Shown here one piece after another: positions 55,506-64,000 of a DNA stretch of 64,000 nt. Origin of the DNA: Betaproteobacteria bacterium. Its GTDB lineage: Bacteria > Pseudomonadota > Gammaproteobacteria > Burkholderiales > Thiobacillaceae. Made by a program: the position numbers and the translations under genes. The notes under the pieces are model-generated. The model searched no databases. It had not been told where the DNA came from and worked only from the letters and a program-made list of their open reading frames with translations. The DNA is taken from positions 1-64,000 of the forward strand of contig JACRAU010000011.1 of assembly GCA_016234655.1 (NCBI GenBank). The letters are read 5' to 3'. Every line of letters starts with the position of its first letter. The first letter of the stretch is position 1.

Positions 55506-56441
55506 ATGGCCGAGGGTCAGGAAAACTGGGAGCGTGATGCGCTCGAACGCCTGTTGTTCGAGCAATTCAAAGAGCAGCGCAAGGCGCGCCGCTGGAGCAT
55601 CTTTTTCCGTTCCCTGTTCTACATCGGTCTTTTTTCGCTACTGCTGATATTTCTCGCGCACGAGGACGGCGAACTGACCACCGGCCCGCACACGGCCTTG
55701 ATCGATATCCAGGGCGAGATCGGCGGCGGCGAGGTGAATGCCGACGACGTGCTGGCCGCGCTCAACAACGCGTTCGAGGACAAACGCAGCAAGGCCGTGG
55801 TCTTGCGTATCAACAGCCCGGGCGGCAGCCCGGTTGCCGCCGGCATTATCTACGACGAGATTCGCCGGCTGCGCGCCAAAAATCCGAATATTCCCTTGTA
55901 TGCCGTGGTCGAGGACCTGTGTGCCTCGGGCGGCTATTACATCGCGGCGGCGGCCGATCGCATCTACGTCGACAAGGCCTCGCTGGTCGGCTCCATCGGC
56001 GTGTTGATGGACGGCTTCGGCTTCACCGAGGGCATGAAAAAACTCGGTGTCGAGCGCCGTCTGCTCACCGCCGGCGAGAACAAGGGCTTCCTCGACCCGT
56101 TCTCGCCGGAAGACCCTAAACAGGTAGCCCATGCCAGGGCCATGCTGGCCGAGATCCACCAGCAGTTCATCCAGGCCGTGCGCCAGGGTCGCGGCAAACG
56201 GCTGAAGGAAACACCCGACATGTTCAGCGGCCTGGTCTGGAACGGGGCCAAGAGCGTGGAACTGGGCCTGGCCGACGGCCTGGGCAGCCTGGACACCGTC
56301 GCGCGCGAGGTGGTCAAGGCCGAGGACATCCTCGACTTCACCCCGCAGGAGAACCTGGCCGACCGCTTGGCCAAGCGCCTGGGCACCGCCATCGGCGATG
56401 CCGTGCGGCCCTGGGTCAGGGAACGGCTCAACGTGCGCTGA
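55506..56441 (+). CDS. sppA: Signal peptide peptidase SppA, 36K type
   Basis: A 311-residue S49 serine protease. One N-terminal transmembrane helix (SLFYIGLFSLLLIFLAHE) anchors it. The oxyanion region (LRINSPGGSPVAAGIIYDEI), the catalytic Ser in DLCASGGYYIAAAADRIYVD and ASLVGSIGVLMDGFGF are present. It degrades cleaved signal peptides and other membrane proteins. It starts 3 bp after the Rieske gene. Confidence 0.95.
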   Translation: MAEGQENWERDALERLLFEQFKEQRKARRWSIFFRSLFYIGLFSLLLIFLAHEDGELTTGPHTALIDIQGEIGGGEVNADDVLAALNNAFEDKRSKAVVLRINSPGGSPVAAGIIYDEIRRLRAKNPNIPLYAVVEDLCASGGYYIAAAADRIYVDKASLVGSIGVLMDGFGFTEGMKKLGVERRLLTAGENKGFLDPFSPEDPKQVAHARAMLAEIHQQFIQAVRQGRGKRLKETPDMFSGLVWNGAKSVELGLADGLGSLDTVAREVVKAEDILDFTPQENLADRLAKRLGTAIGDAVRPWVRERLNVR

Positions 56442-56677
56442 TGGCCGAGCCCTACCGGCCGGTCGCCTGCGCCTTCCATGAAGGCTTGGAATTTGCCGTT
56501 TTACGCCGGCAGCGCTTGCGGCTGCATTATCTCGGGGACACAGGCGAGGTCGAAGTAGTGGCCCTGCCCATAGACGTAGCTACCCGCAGTGGCGCCGAAT
56601 GGCTGACGTGCCGGTTAGACGATGGTCAAACCCTGGTTTTGCGCCTGGATCGAATCAAAAATGGTCACCCGGTCTGA
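56441..56677 (+). CDS. Rho-binding antiterminator (Rof-like)
   Basis: A 78-residue protein starting MAEPYRPVACAFHEGLEFAV with an Sm-like barrel pattern (LRLHYLGDTGEVEVVALPID; EWLTCRLDDGQTLVLRLDRI). This resembles Rof/YaeO, which binds Rho and blocks termination. Its start codon shares a base with the sppA stop (TGATG). A role in tuning Rho activity is inferred by family. Confidence 0.8.
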   Translation: MAEPYRPVACAFHEGLEFAVLRRQRLRLHYLGDTGEVEVVALPIDVATRSGAEWLTCRLDDGQTLVLRLDRIKNGHPV

Positions 56678-56697
56678 GCAAAAGTCTCGGTCCGCCT

Positions 56698-56725
56698 CTT
56701 GAAATCCTGCTGAGCACCCCCATTC
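56698..56725 (+). promoter_or_regulatory. Sigma-32 heat-shock promoter before grpE
   Basis: CTTGAAA (56698-56704), 13-bp spacer, then CCCCATTC (56718-56725). This matches the sigma-32 consensus CTTGAAA / CCCCATNT at all but one position. It lies 32 bp before grpE, in the correct direction for heat induction of grpE-dnaK-dnaJ. Confidence 0.88.
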
Positions 56726-56757
56726 CCTACGCAGGTTTAATGCGAGGGCGCTTTTAA

Positions 56758-57276
56758 ATGCAAGAAGAACAGAACACCCCCGAGGCTGTCGAGGCGACAG
56801 CGGACGACAATAAGGAAACCACCCCCAGCCTGGAAGAGATGCTGCGCCTGGTCGAGTTGAAGGCCGAGGAGCATCACGACGCCTGGCTGCGGGCCAAGGC
56901 CGAGACCGAGAACGTGCGGCGTCGAGGCCTGGAAGAGGTCGACAAGGCGCGCAAGTTCGCGGTCGAGAAGTTTGCCGGCGAATTGCTGGCGGTGAAGGAC
57001 AGCCTGGAGGCCGCGCTGGCCACCGGCGACAGCGCCACGCTGGAGAGTCTCAAGAGCGGGGTGGAGTTGACCCTGCGCCAATTGGCCTCGGTGTTCGAGA
57101 AGCAAAATCTATTGGAGATCGATCCGCTGGGGCAAAAATTCGACCCCAATCTGCATCAGGCCATCGGCATGGTCGAAGGCGAGGGCGAGGCCAATACCGT
57201 GGCGGCCGTGCTGCAGAAAGGTTATCTGCTCAATGAGCGCGTCCTGCGCCCGGCCATGGTTCAGGTTTTCAAGTAA
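56758..57276 (+). CDS. grpE: Nucleotide exchange factor GrpE
   Basis: A 172-residue DnaK co-chaperone. A long N-terminal helix ([20 protein letters not shown]), then [20 protein letters not shown], and the C-terminal beta domain ([36 protein letters not shown]). It releases ADP from DnaK. Length is normal. It is preceded by a sigma-32 promoter and followed by dnaK after 70 bp. Confidence 0.97.
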   Translation: MQEEQNTPEAVEATADDNKETTPSLEEMLRLVELKAEEHHDAWLRAKAETENVRRRGLEEVDKARKFAVEKFAGELLAVKDSLEAALATGDSATLESLKSGVELTLRQLASVFEKQNLLEIDPLGQKFDPNLHQAIGMVEGEGEANTVAAVLQKGYLLNERVLRPAMVQVFK

Positions 57277-57346
57277 GCCCTCTTGAAGTTCGGGTCTTCA
57301 GACACATATCGGAATCAGTTGAATTCGTATTCGAAGGAATAAAGAC

Positions 57347-59281
<1,935 letters not shown>

Positions 59282-59313
59282 GGTTATTACGGACGCAATG
59301 CGCCGCAATAACT

Positions 59314-59353
59314 GGCCGGGTTCAAGGGGTCTAGCCCCTTAACCCGGCCTTTC
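59314..59353 (+). terminator. Hairpin between dnaK and dnaJ
   Basis: GGCCGGGTT-C-AAGGGG-TCTA-CCCCTT-A-AACCCGGCC type stem with a short loop, followed by only three Ts. It is a strong hairpin with a weak T-tract, so it may act as a partial terminator or mRNA stabiliser that lowers DnaJ relative to DnaK. Confidence 0.75.
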
Positions 59354-59375
59354 GCTTATCTACTAGGGAACTGGC

Positions 59376-60494
59376 ATGTCCAAGCGGGATTACTACGAAG
59401 TACTCGGCCTCGCCAAAGGCGCCGCCGAAGACGAACTGAAAAAGGCCTACCGCAAACTGGCCATGAAGCACCACCCGGATCGCAATCCGGGTAATCATGA
59501 GGCCGAGGAGCACTTCAAAGAGGCCAAAGAGGCCTACGAGGTGTTATCCGATCCGCAGAAGCGGGCGGCCTACGACCAGTACGGCCACGCCGGTGTCGAC
59601 CCGAGCATGGGTGGGGCCGGCGGCGCCGGCTACGGCAATTTCGCCGATGCCTTCTCCGACATCTTCGGCGACATCTTCGGCGGCGGCGGCGGGCGTCGCA
59701 GCCAGGTCTATCGCGGCGCCGACCTGCGCTACAACCTGGAAATCTCGCTGGAAGAGGCCGCGCGCGGCACCGAAACCAAGATTCGCATCCCGGTGATGAG
59801 CGAATGCGAGCACTGCCATGGCAGCGGCGCGAAGAAGGGCAGCGAGCCCGCCACCTGCCCGACCTGCGGCGGCCACGGCCAGGTCCGCATGCAACAAGGT
59901 TTCTTCTCGATCCAGCAGACCTGCCCGCATTGCAACGGCAGCGGTCGGGTCATCACCGACCCCTGTGGCCATTGCCATGGCAACGGTCGGGTCAAGAAGC
60001 ACAAGACGCTCTCGGTCAACATCCCGGCCGGCGTGAACGAAGGCGACCGCATCCGGCTATCGGGCGAGGGCGAGGCCGGCATCAACGGCGGCCCGGCGGG
60101 CGACTTGTATGTGCTGATCCATCTAAAGGCACATCCGGTCTTCCAGCGCGACCACAACGACCTGCATTGCGAGATGCCGATCTCCTACGCCACCGCCGCC
60201 CTGGGCGGCGAGGTGCTCATTCCCACCCTGGACGGTCAGGCCAGCATCAAGATTCCGGCCGAAACCCAGACCGGCAAGGCCTTCCGCTTGCGCGGCAAGG
60301 GCATCAAGGGCGTGCGCAGCGAAACGCAGGGCGATCTGCTCTGCCACGTGGTGGTGGAAACCCCGGTCAACCTGACAGAACGGCAAAAGGAATTGCTGCG
60401 CGAGTTCGATGCCATCAGCCACGAACACGAAGGCAAACACAACCCCAAGGCCAAGGGCTTCATGGACAAGGTAAAAGAGTTCTTCTCTGCGTGA
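59376..60494 (+). CDS. dnaJ: Co-chaperone DnaJ (Hsp40)
   Basis: A 372-residue type A Hsp40. J-domain with HPD ([20 protein letters not shown]), Gly-rich linker ([20 protein letters not shown]), four zinc-binding repeats ([32 protein letters not shown]) and the C-terminal substrate domain. It stimulates DnaK ATPase. All zinc cysteines are present. Length is normal. Confidence 0.98.
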   Translation: MSKRDYYEVLGLAKGAAEDELKKAYRKLAMKHHPDRNPGNHEAEEHFKEAKEAYEVLSDPQKRAAYDQYGHAGVDPSMGGAGGAGYGNFADAFSDIFGDIFGGGGGRRSQVYRGADLRYNLEISLEEAARGTETKIRIPVMSECEHCHGSGAKKGSEPATCPTCGGHGQVRMQQGFFSIQQTCPHCNGSGRVITDPCGHCHGNGRVKKHKTLSVNIPAGVNEGDRIRLSGEGEAGINGGPAGDLYVLIHLKAHPVFQRDHNDLHCEMPISYATAALGGEVLIPTLDGQASIKIPAETQTGKAFRLRGKGIKGVRSETQGDLLCHVVVETPVNLTERQKELLREFDAISHEHEGKHNPKAKGFMDKVKEFFSA

Positions 60495-60670
60495 AGGACT
60501 CTTTTACCTTGCGGTGGAGGCTAACTTCGCATAGCGAAGTTAAGGGCGTAGCCCGGCCGTAGCCACAAGGTGCCGCAATTCGCCTGAAGGACTCCTTTAC
60601 CTTGCGGTGGAGGCTAACTTGTCACGTAGTGACAAGTTAAGCCGCGTAGCGGCGGCCGGAACCACAAGGG
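60493..60670 (+). repeat. Duplicated two-hairpin element downstream of dnaJ
   Basis: Two direct copies (60493-60571, 60586-60670) share TGAAGGACTC, TACCTTGCGGTGGAGGCTAA and the end CCACAAGG. Each holds two hairpins with 3-base loops. Copy 1 has TAACTTCGC-ATA-GCGAAGTTA and GGGC-GTA-GCCC. Copy 2 has TAACTTGTCAC-GTA-GTGACAAGTTA and GCCGC-GTA-GCGGC. Inner stem sequence differs but pairing is kept on both sides. This covariation points to selection on structure (RNA or DNA hairpin). No gene is seen in 60495-60777. Confidence 0.8.
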
Positions 60671-60831
60671 TCATTTCAGCGCTTGAAAAATTGCAGTCCG
60701 TCGATGCTTAAGGGATGCCCTTCGTTCCGTGCTTCGTAGGACAAGAAAACTTCACGGGGATGTAAAGGGCTTGTTATTTGCGCTCGCCAGAATCGGCATG
60801 CTTCTATGCTGAATGGAGGATCGCATCATGC

Positions 60832-60863
60832 AAGTCACAAGTCACAAGTCACAAGTCACAAGT
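60832..60863 (+). repeat. Heptanucleotide tandem repeat (AAGTCAC)4 plus AAGT
   Basis: Four perfect AAGTCAC units and a partial fifth. A well-spaced GGAGGA and ATG (60828) lie just before it. From that ATG the frame reads through the repeat and stops after 24 codons at 60902. Loss of one unit, or gain of two, would put the ATG in frame with the small ORF at 60871-61065. Confidence 0.9.
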
Positions 60864-60870
60864 AAGGCTG

Positions 60871-61065
60871 ATGCTGGGTTGTGTGGACTTTCCTGGTTGT
60901 AGGCATGGCATCGCGAAATTGAGCAACGGCCGTTATGCGGTGGGGCATTTATCGCCCGGTCAACCGGTTGCCGAGGCCGAGCAGTTCGATTGCCTGGATG
61001 CGGCTTTCAATCATTGGTATGACACCCTGCCGGCGTCGTTTACTTTGAATCGAGCGGCAGCCTGA
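60871..61065 (+). CDS. Small hypothetical protein, possibly phase-variable
   Basis: A 64-residue reading frame starting MLGCVDFPGCRHGIAKLSNG, followed by RYAVGHLSPGQPVAEAEQFD. The frame is open upstream through the heptanucleotide repeat to 60778. No family was recognised. The ATG at 60871 has no clear ribosome site, whereas 60828 has a good one in another frame. Coding status is uncertain; the composition is plausible for a short soluble protein. Confidence 0.4.
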   Translation: MLGCVDFPGCRHGIAKLSNGRYAVGHLSPGQPVAEAEQFDCLDAAFNHWYDTLPASFTLNRAAA

Positions 61066-61134
61066 TTCGATACCCACTCGGGGGCGCTCGTCCTCGCTCT
61101 ATAATCGGTGCTCTTCCTGAAGAGTGGCGAATTC

Positions 61135-62229
61135 ATGCGCATCGAGATCAAGGCCCCCGAACTCTCCGAATCGGTACAGACCGGCACCTTGCTGGCTTGG
61201 CGCAAGCAGGCCGGCGAGGCGGTTAAGCGCGACGAGACCGTCGCCGACCTGGAGACCGACAAGGTCATCCTGGAGATCAGCGCGCCGGCCTCGGGCATAC
61301 TGGCCGAGTTGCGTGTCGAGGAAGAGGCCGAGGTCCGGGCCGGGCAGGTGCTGGCCATACTCGAAACGGATGAAGCGGTGGCCGTGCCGGAGCCGGCTGC
61401 AAAAGCGGAAGCCGCGCCGTTGGCCAAGCCTGTCGAATCGGCAGCCATCGTGCCGCCGCCGGTTGTCGCCCAGGCCGCTCGCTCGCCGGAGTGCCCGCCG
61501 TGTCCGCCCCGTGCCACGGGGAGCGGCGAGCGGGCGGAGCGCCGAGTGCCGATGAGCCGGCTGCGCCAGCGCATCGCCGAGCGGCTGAAAGAGGCCCAGC
61601 AGACGGCGGCGCTGCTCACCACCTTCAACGAGATCAACATGCAGCCGGTGCAGGAACTGCGCGGCCGCTACAAGGAGCGCTTCGAGCAGGAACACGGCAT
61701 CAAGCTCGGTCTGATGTCCTTTTTCGTCAAGGCCGTCTGCCAGGCGCTCAAGCAGTTTTCCGCGCTCAACGCCTATGTCGACGGCCACGAGATCGTCCAC
61801 CACGACTACTTCGACATCGGCGTGGCAGTGAGTTCCGAGCGCGGTCTGCTGGTGCCGGTGCTGCGTAATGCCGACCGGCTGACCTTTGCCGAGATCGAAA
61901 AGGCCATAGTCGATTTCTCGCGCCGGGCCAACAACCTGGAACTCGGTCTGGAAGAACTGGAGGGCGGTACCTTCACCCTCTCCAACGGCGGCGTGTTCGG
62001 CTCGCTGCTGTCCACCCCCATCGTCAATCCGCCGCAGTCCGGCGTGCTGGGGCTGCACAAGATTCAGGACCGGCCTATCGCCGAGAACGGCCAGGTGGTG
62101 ATCCGGCCCATGATGTATTTGGCGCTGACCTACGACCACCGCATCGTCGACGGCCGCGAGGCGGTGAGCTTCTTGAAGGCGATCAAGGACGACCTGGAAG
62201 ACCCGGCCAGACTCTTGCTGGAACTCTAA
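61135..62229 (+). CDS. Dihydrolipoamide acyltransferase (SucB-like) lacking the subunit-binding domain
   Basis: A 364-residue E2-type enzyme. Lipoyl domain (residues 1-75) with the lipoyl Lys43 in [11 protein letters not shown]. An Ala/Pro-rich linker runs to about 135. The catalytic domain is intact to the end ([55 protein letters not shown]). It most resembles 2-oxoglutarate dehydrogenase E2. The peripheral subunit-binding domain that normally sits between linker and catalytic core (about 35-40 residues) is absent, and E1 and E3 genes are not adjacent. Stops of this gene and pxpA overlap by 4 bp convergently. Confidence 0.88.
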   Translation: MRIEIKAPELSESVQTGTLLAWRKQAGEAVKRDETVADLETDKVILEISAPASGILAELRVEEEAEVRAGQVLAILETDEAVAVPEPAAKAEAAPLAKPVESAAIVPPPVVAQAARSPECPPCPPRATGSGERAERRVPMSRLRQRIAERLKEAQQTAALLTTFNEINMQPVQELRGRYKERFEQEHGIKLGLMSFFVKAVCQALKQFSALNAYVDGHEIVHHDYFDIGVAVSSERGLLVPVLRNADRLTFAEIEKAIVDFSRRANNLELGLEELEGGTFTLSNGGVFGSLLSTPIVNPPQSGVLGLHKIQDRPIAENGQVVIRPMMYLALTYDHRIVDGREAVSFLKAIKDDLEDPARLLLEL

Positions 62230-62942
62230 AGCAGTTCTCGGATCGCCCGGATCAGGGCGGTCGCCCCCTCGGTGTCGCCATGCACGCACAAGGTTTGGCC
62301 GGCCAGGGCTAGGCTGTTGCCATCCACGGTCTTCATGTGTCCGGTTCGTAGCCAGTGTTCCAGTCGCGCTGTAACGGCAGCCACATCCGAGAGTACGGCA
62401 TTGGCCTCGCTACGAGGCAGCAGCCTGCCGTCGGCCAGGTAGGCCCGGTCGGCGAACAACTCTTCCGACACCTCGATGCCGGCGGCCCGAGCGGTGCGGG
62501 CGACCAGGCCGCCGCTAAGGCTATAAATCTTCACGCCGGGAAAGTGCCGCAACGTTGCCTCGGCGAAGGCCTGGGCCAGCGCGGGATCGGATTCGGCGGC
62601 GTGGTAGAGCGCGCCGTGCAACTTGATGTGATGCAGGGCGACGCCGTGCGCGCGGGCAATCCGTTGCAGGGCGCCGGCCTGTTCGGTCAACCAGTGTGTG
62701 AATTCATCGGGCGCGGGTTTGACGGCGGCACGGCCGAAGTCACCCCGGTTCGGCGGGCCGGGGTGGGCGCCCAGCCGCACGCCGAAATCGCGGGCCAGCC
62801 GTACGCAGAGCGACATGCTCGCATCGTCCCCGGCATGGCCGCCGCAGGCGACATTGGCCGAGGTGATATGGGCCATCAGGGCGCGCGCGTGTTCGGGGGG
62901 TTCGCCTTCGCCCAGATCGCAGTTCAGGTCCAGCGCTACCAT
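62226..62942 (-). CDS. pxpA: 5-oxoprolinase subunit A (LamB/YcsF family)
   Basis: A 238-residue protein starting [20 protein letters not shown], the LamB/YcsF opening. [34 protein letters not shown] and [16 protein letters not shown] follow. PxpA acts with PxpB and PxpC in ATP-dependent cleavage of 5-oxoproline to glutamate. It overlaps pxpC by 7 bp. It is slightly shorter than E. coli PxpA (244 residues). Confidence 0.95.
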   Translation of the reverse strand: MVALDLNCDLGEGEPPEHARALMAHITSANVACGGHAGDDASMSLCVRLARDFGVRLGAHPGPPNRGDFGRAAVKPAPDEFTHWLTEQAGALQRIARAHGVALHHIKLHGALYHAAESDPALAQAFAEATLRHFPGVKIYSLSGGLVARTARAAGIEVSEELFADRAYLADGRLLPRSEANAVLSDVAAVTARLEHWLRTGHMKTVDGNSLALAGQTLCVHGDTEGATALIRAIRELL

Positions 62943-63778
62943 CCGGGTATTTTCGTGAAGCGCACGCTCTGGCCGGGCCGGGTTTGGGCCAGGCGGTCCA
63001 GGTCGGCCGGGTCGACGAGGGCGATCTTGGCGTAGCCGCCCACGGTCGGGCCGTCGTGTAGCGTCACCACCGGTTGCCCGTTGGGCGGTACCTGCACCGA
63101 GCCGACGCGCACCGGTTCGCTGACCAACTCGCCCGGCGGCGGCGCGATCGGCGCGCCTTCCAGGCGGTAGCCGGTGCGGTCGCTATGGGAGGACACGTGC
63201 CAGACTTGCCCGAAAAACGCGCGCCGCGCCGCTTCGTCGAACGCCTGCCACTGGGGGCCGGGCCAGACGCGCATGGCATCGACCGCGTCGGAATAATCTT
63301 CCAATTGAATGGGGTGGCGGCATTTCACGTTTGCCGGCAAGGTAGAGGCAGGATTGCCGAGGCAGGCGATACGGCTGCCCTTGACCAAGGCCGTACCGAT
63401 TTGGGCTCGGGCGCAGACACTGGCGCTGCCGAGGAAATGCGCGGCCTCGATGCCGCCGGGCAGGGCCAAGTAATGCCAGACCCCGGCGAGGCTGGGCGGG
63501 AACTCGATGATCTCGCCGGGCCGCGCGGTCCAGGCCAGCGCCCCCCAGGCCCCGCTGGTGGCGACGGCGGTCTCCTCGATCACGCGCAGGCTGGCGCCCT
63601 GTAGGCATTCCAGCACGGGGCAATCGAGTGCGTTATGCAACATCCGGTTGGCGGTATGCCAGGCGCCGCGATCCATGGCCCCGCCCGGCGGGATGCCGAA
63701 GCGGCGCCAACCCGGCCGGCCGCCATCCTGAATGGAAGTCAGCAAACCCGGCGAGTTCACCTCCAATACCTCCCTCAT
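62936..63778 (-). CDS. pxpC: 5-oxoprolinase subunit C (KipA-like)
   Basis: A 280-residue protein starting MREVLEVNSPGLLTSIQDGG. The family pattern GRPGWRRFGIPPGGAMDRGA, WHYLALPGGIEAAHFLGSAS and PVRVGSVQVPPNGQPVVTLH is clear. It is a biotin-carboxylase-carboxyltransferase-like domain partner of PxpB. It overlaps pxpB at ATGA. It is a little shorter than E. coli PxpC (310 residues). Confidence 0.94.
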   Translation of the reverse strand: MREVLEVNSPGLLTSIQDGGRPGWRRFGIPPGGAMDRGAWHTANRMLHNALDCPVLECLQGASLRVIEETAVATSGAWGALAWTARPGEIIEFPPSLAGVWHYLALPGGIEAAHFLGSASVCARAQIGTALVKGSRIACLGNPASTLPANVKCRHPIQLEDYSDAVDAMRVWPGPQWQAFDEAARRAFFGQVWHVSSHSDRTGYRLEGAPIAPPPGELVSEPVRVGSVQVPPNGQPVVTLHDGPTVGGYAKIALVDPADLDRLAQTRPGQSVRFTKIPGW

Positions 63779-64000
63779 CCTTTGCCTCGCGGCACGAAGC
63801 GCACGCGATCACCCATGCGCAGCCAGCACATCTCGGCCTCGTGGCCGGGGCAGGCGCGCACGGGGTCGAACAGGCGAATCTCGGTGCGGCCGATCAAGTT
63901 CCAGCCGCCAGGGCCGGGCACCGAATAGATGCCGGTGTGGCTGCCGCCGATGGCGACGCTGCCGGCATCTACTTTAGGCCGGGGCGTATCCAGCCTGGGG
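63775..64000 (-). CDS. pxpB: 5-oxoprolinase subunit B (KipI-like), C-terminal part
   Basis: The last 74 codons are in view; the start lies beyond 64000. The visible sequence (VAIGGSHTGIYSVPGPGGWN, then LIGRTEIRLFDP) is the conserved C-terminal core of PxpB/KipI. The stop overlaps the pxpC start (ATGA), as in a normal pxpB-pxpC-pxpA operon. Confidence 0.92.
   Translation of the reverse strand, partial: PRLDTPRPKVDAGSVAIGGSHTGIYSVPGPGGWNLIGRTEIRLFDPVRACPGHEAEMCWLRMGDRVRFVPRGKG

Overview
The window is about 63-65% GC and reads as chromosomal DNA of a betaproteobacterium. This rests on CopK and CzcE-type copper proteins, the rne/rluC/HAD-phosphatase/Rieske/sppA gene order and grpE-dnaK-dnaJ. The genus cannot be fixed from sequence alone. 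There are no rRNA or tRNA genes, and no transposase gene was seen.

Layout. (1) 1-9.1 kb: a type I-C CRISPR-Cas locus read right to left (cas3-cas5-cas8c-cas7-cas4-cas1-cas2, leader, array). The array has 12 repeats in view and runs off the left edge. A two-gene toxin-antitoxin module in the opposite orientation sits between cas7 and cas4. A Tat-exported HIRAN protein lies just upstream of cas3, and beyond it pgi-sirB2-WYL regulator. (2) 12.8-26.4 kb: a large copper-resistance island with copK, a czcE-like gene, a copRS two-component system and a long plus-strand operon. That operon encodes TolC, multicopper oxidase, cupredoxin, DUF411, CusF, Met-rich repeat protein, SHOCT, HMA-like, HD-GYP, YHS-type copper ATPase, a membrane-anchored methyltransferase, DUF2933 and an ICMT-like methyltransferase. 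(3) 26.5-39.7 kb: a GGDEF-EAL protein, two small multicopper-oxidase-like proteins with complementary copper sites, cusCBA, and a divergent NtrC-type regulator/sensor kinase pair. (4) 39.7-45 kb: glycogen metabolism (glgB divergent from glgC and a GH57 glycosidase), then an FKBP-type isomerase. (5) 45.5-49.8 kb: a metallo-beta-lactamase-fold protein with a long coiled-coil tail, overlapping a GAF-GAF-PAS nucleotide cyclase. (6) 50-60.5 kb: housekeeping genes (low-Mr phosphatase, rne, rluC, HAD phosphatase, Rieske protein, sppA, Rho-binding antiterminator, grpE-dnaK-dnaJ with a sigma-32 promoter). (7) 60.5-64 kb: a duplicated two-hairpin element, a heptanucleotide repeat beside a small ORF, an orphan sucB-like E2 without its subunit-binding domain, and the end of a 5-oxoprolinase operon (pxpB-pxpC-pxpA).

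How it works together. Regions 2 and 3 form one copper-handling system covering periplasmic oxidation and binding, inner-membrane export, RND efflux and sensing. A shared box, TTACA-N5-GTAA, occurs upstream of copK, czcE-like, copRS/tolC and cusC, with a weaker copy before the small-oxidase pair, so copR may control all of them. The most unusual observation is the small-oxidase pair (28461-30434). One protein keeps only the domain-1 copper ligands and the other only the domain-2 ligands, so a complete trinuclear copper site would need both.
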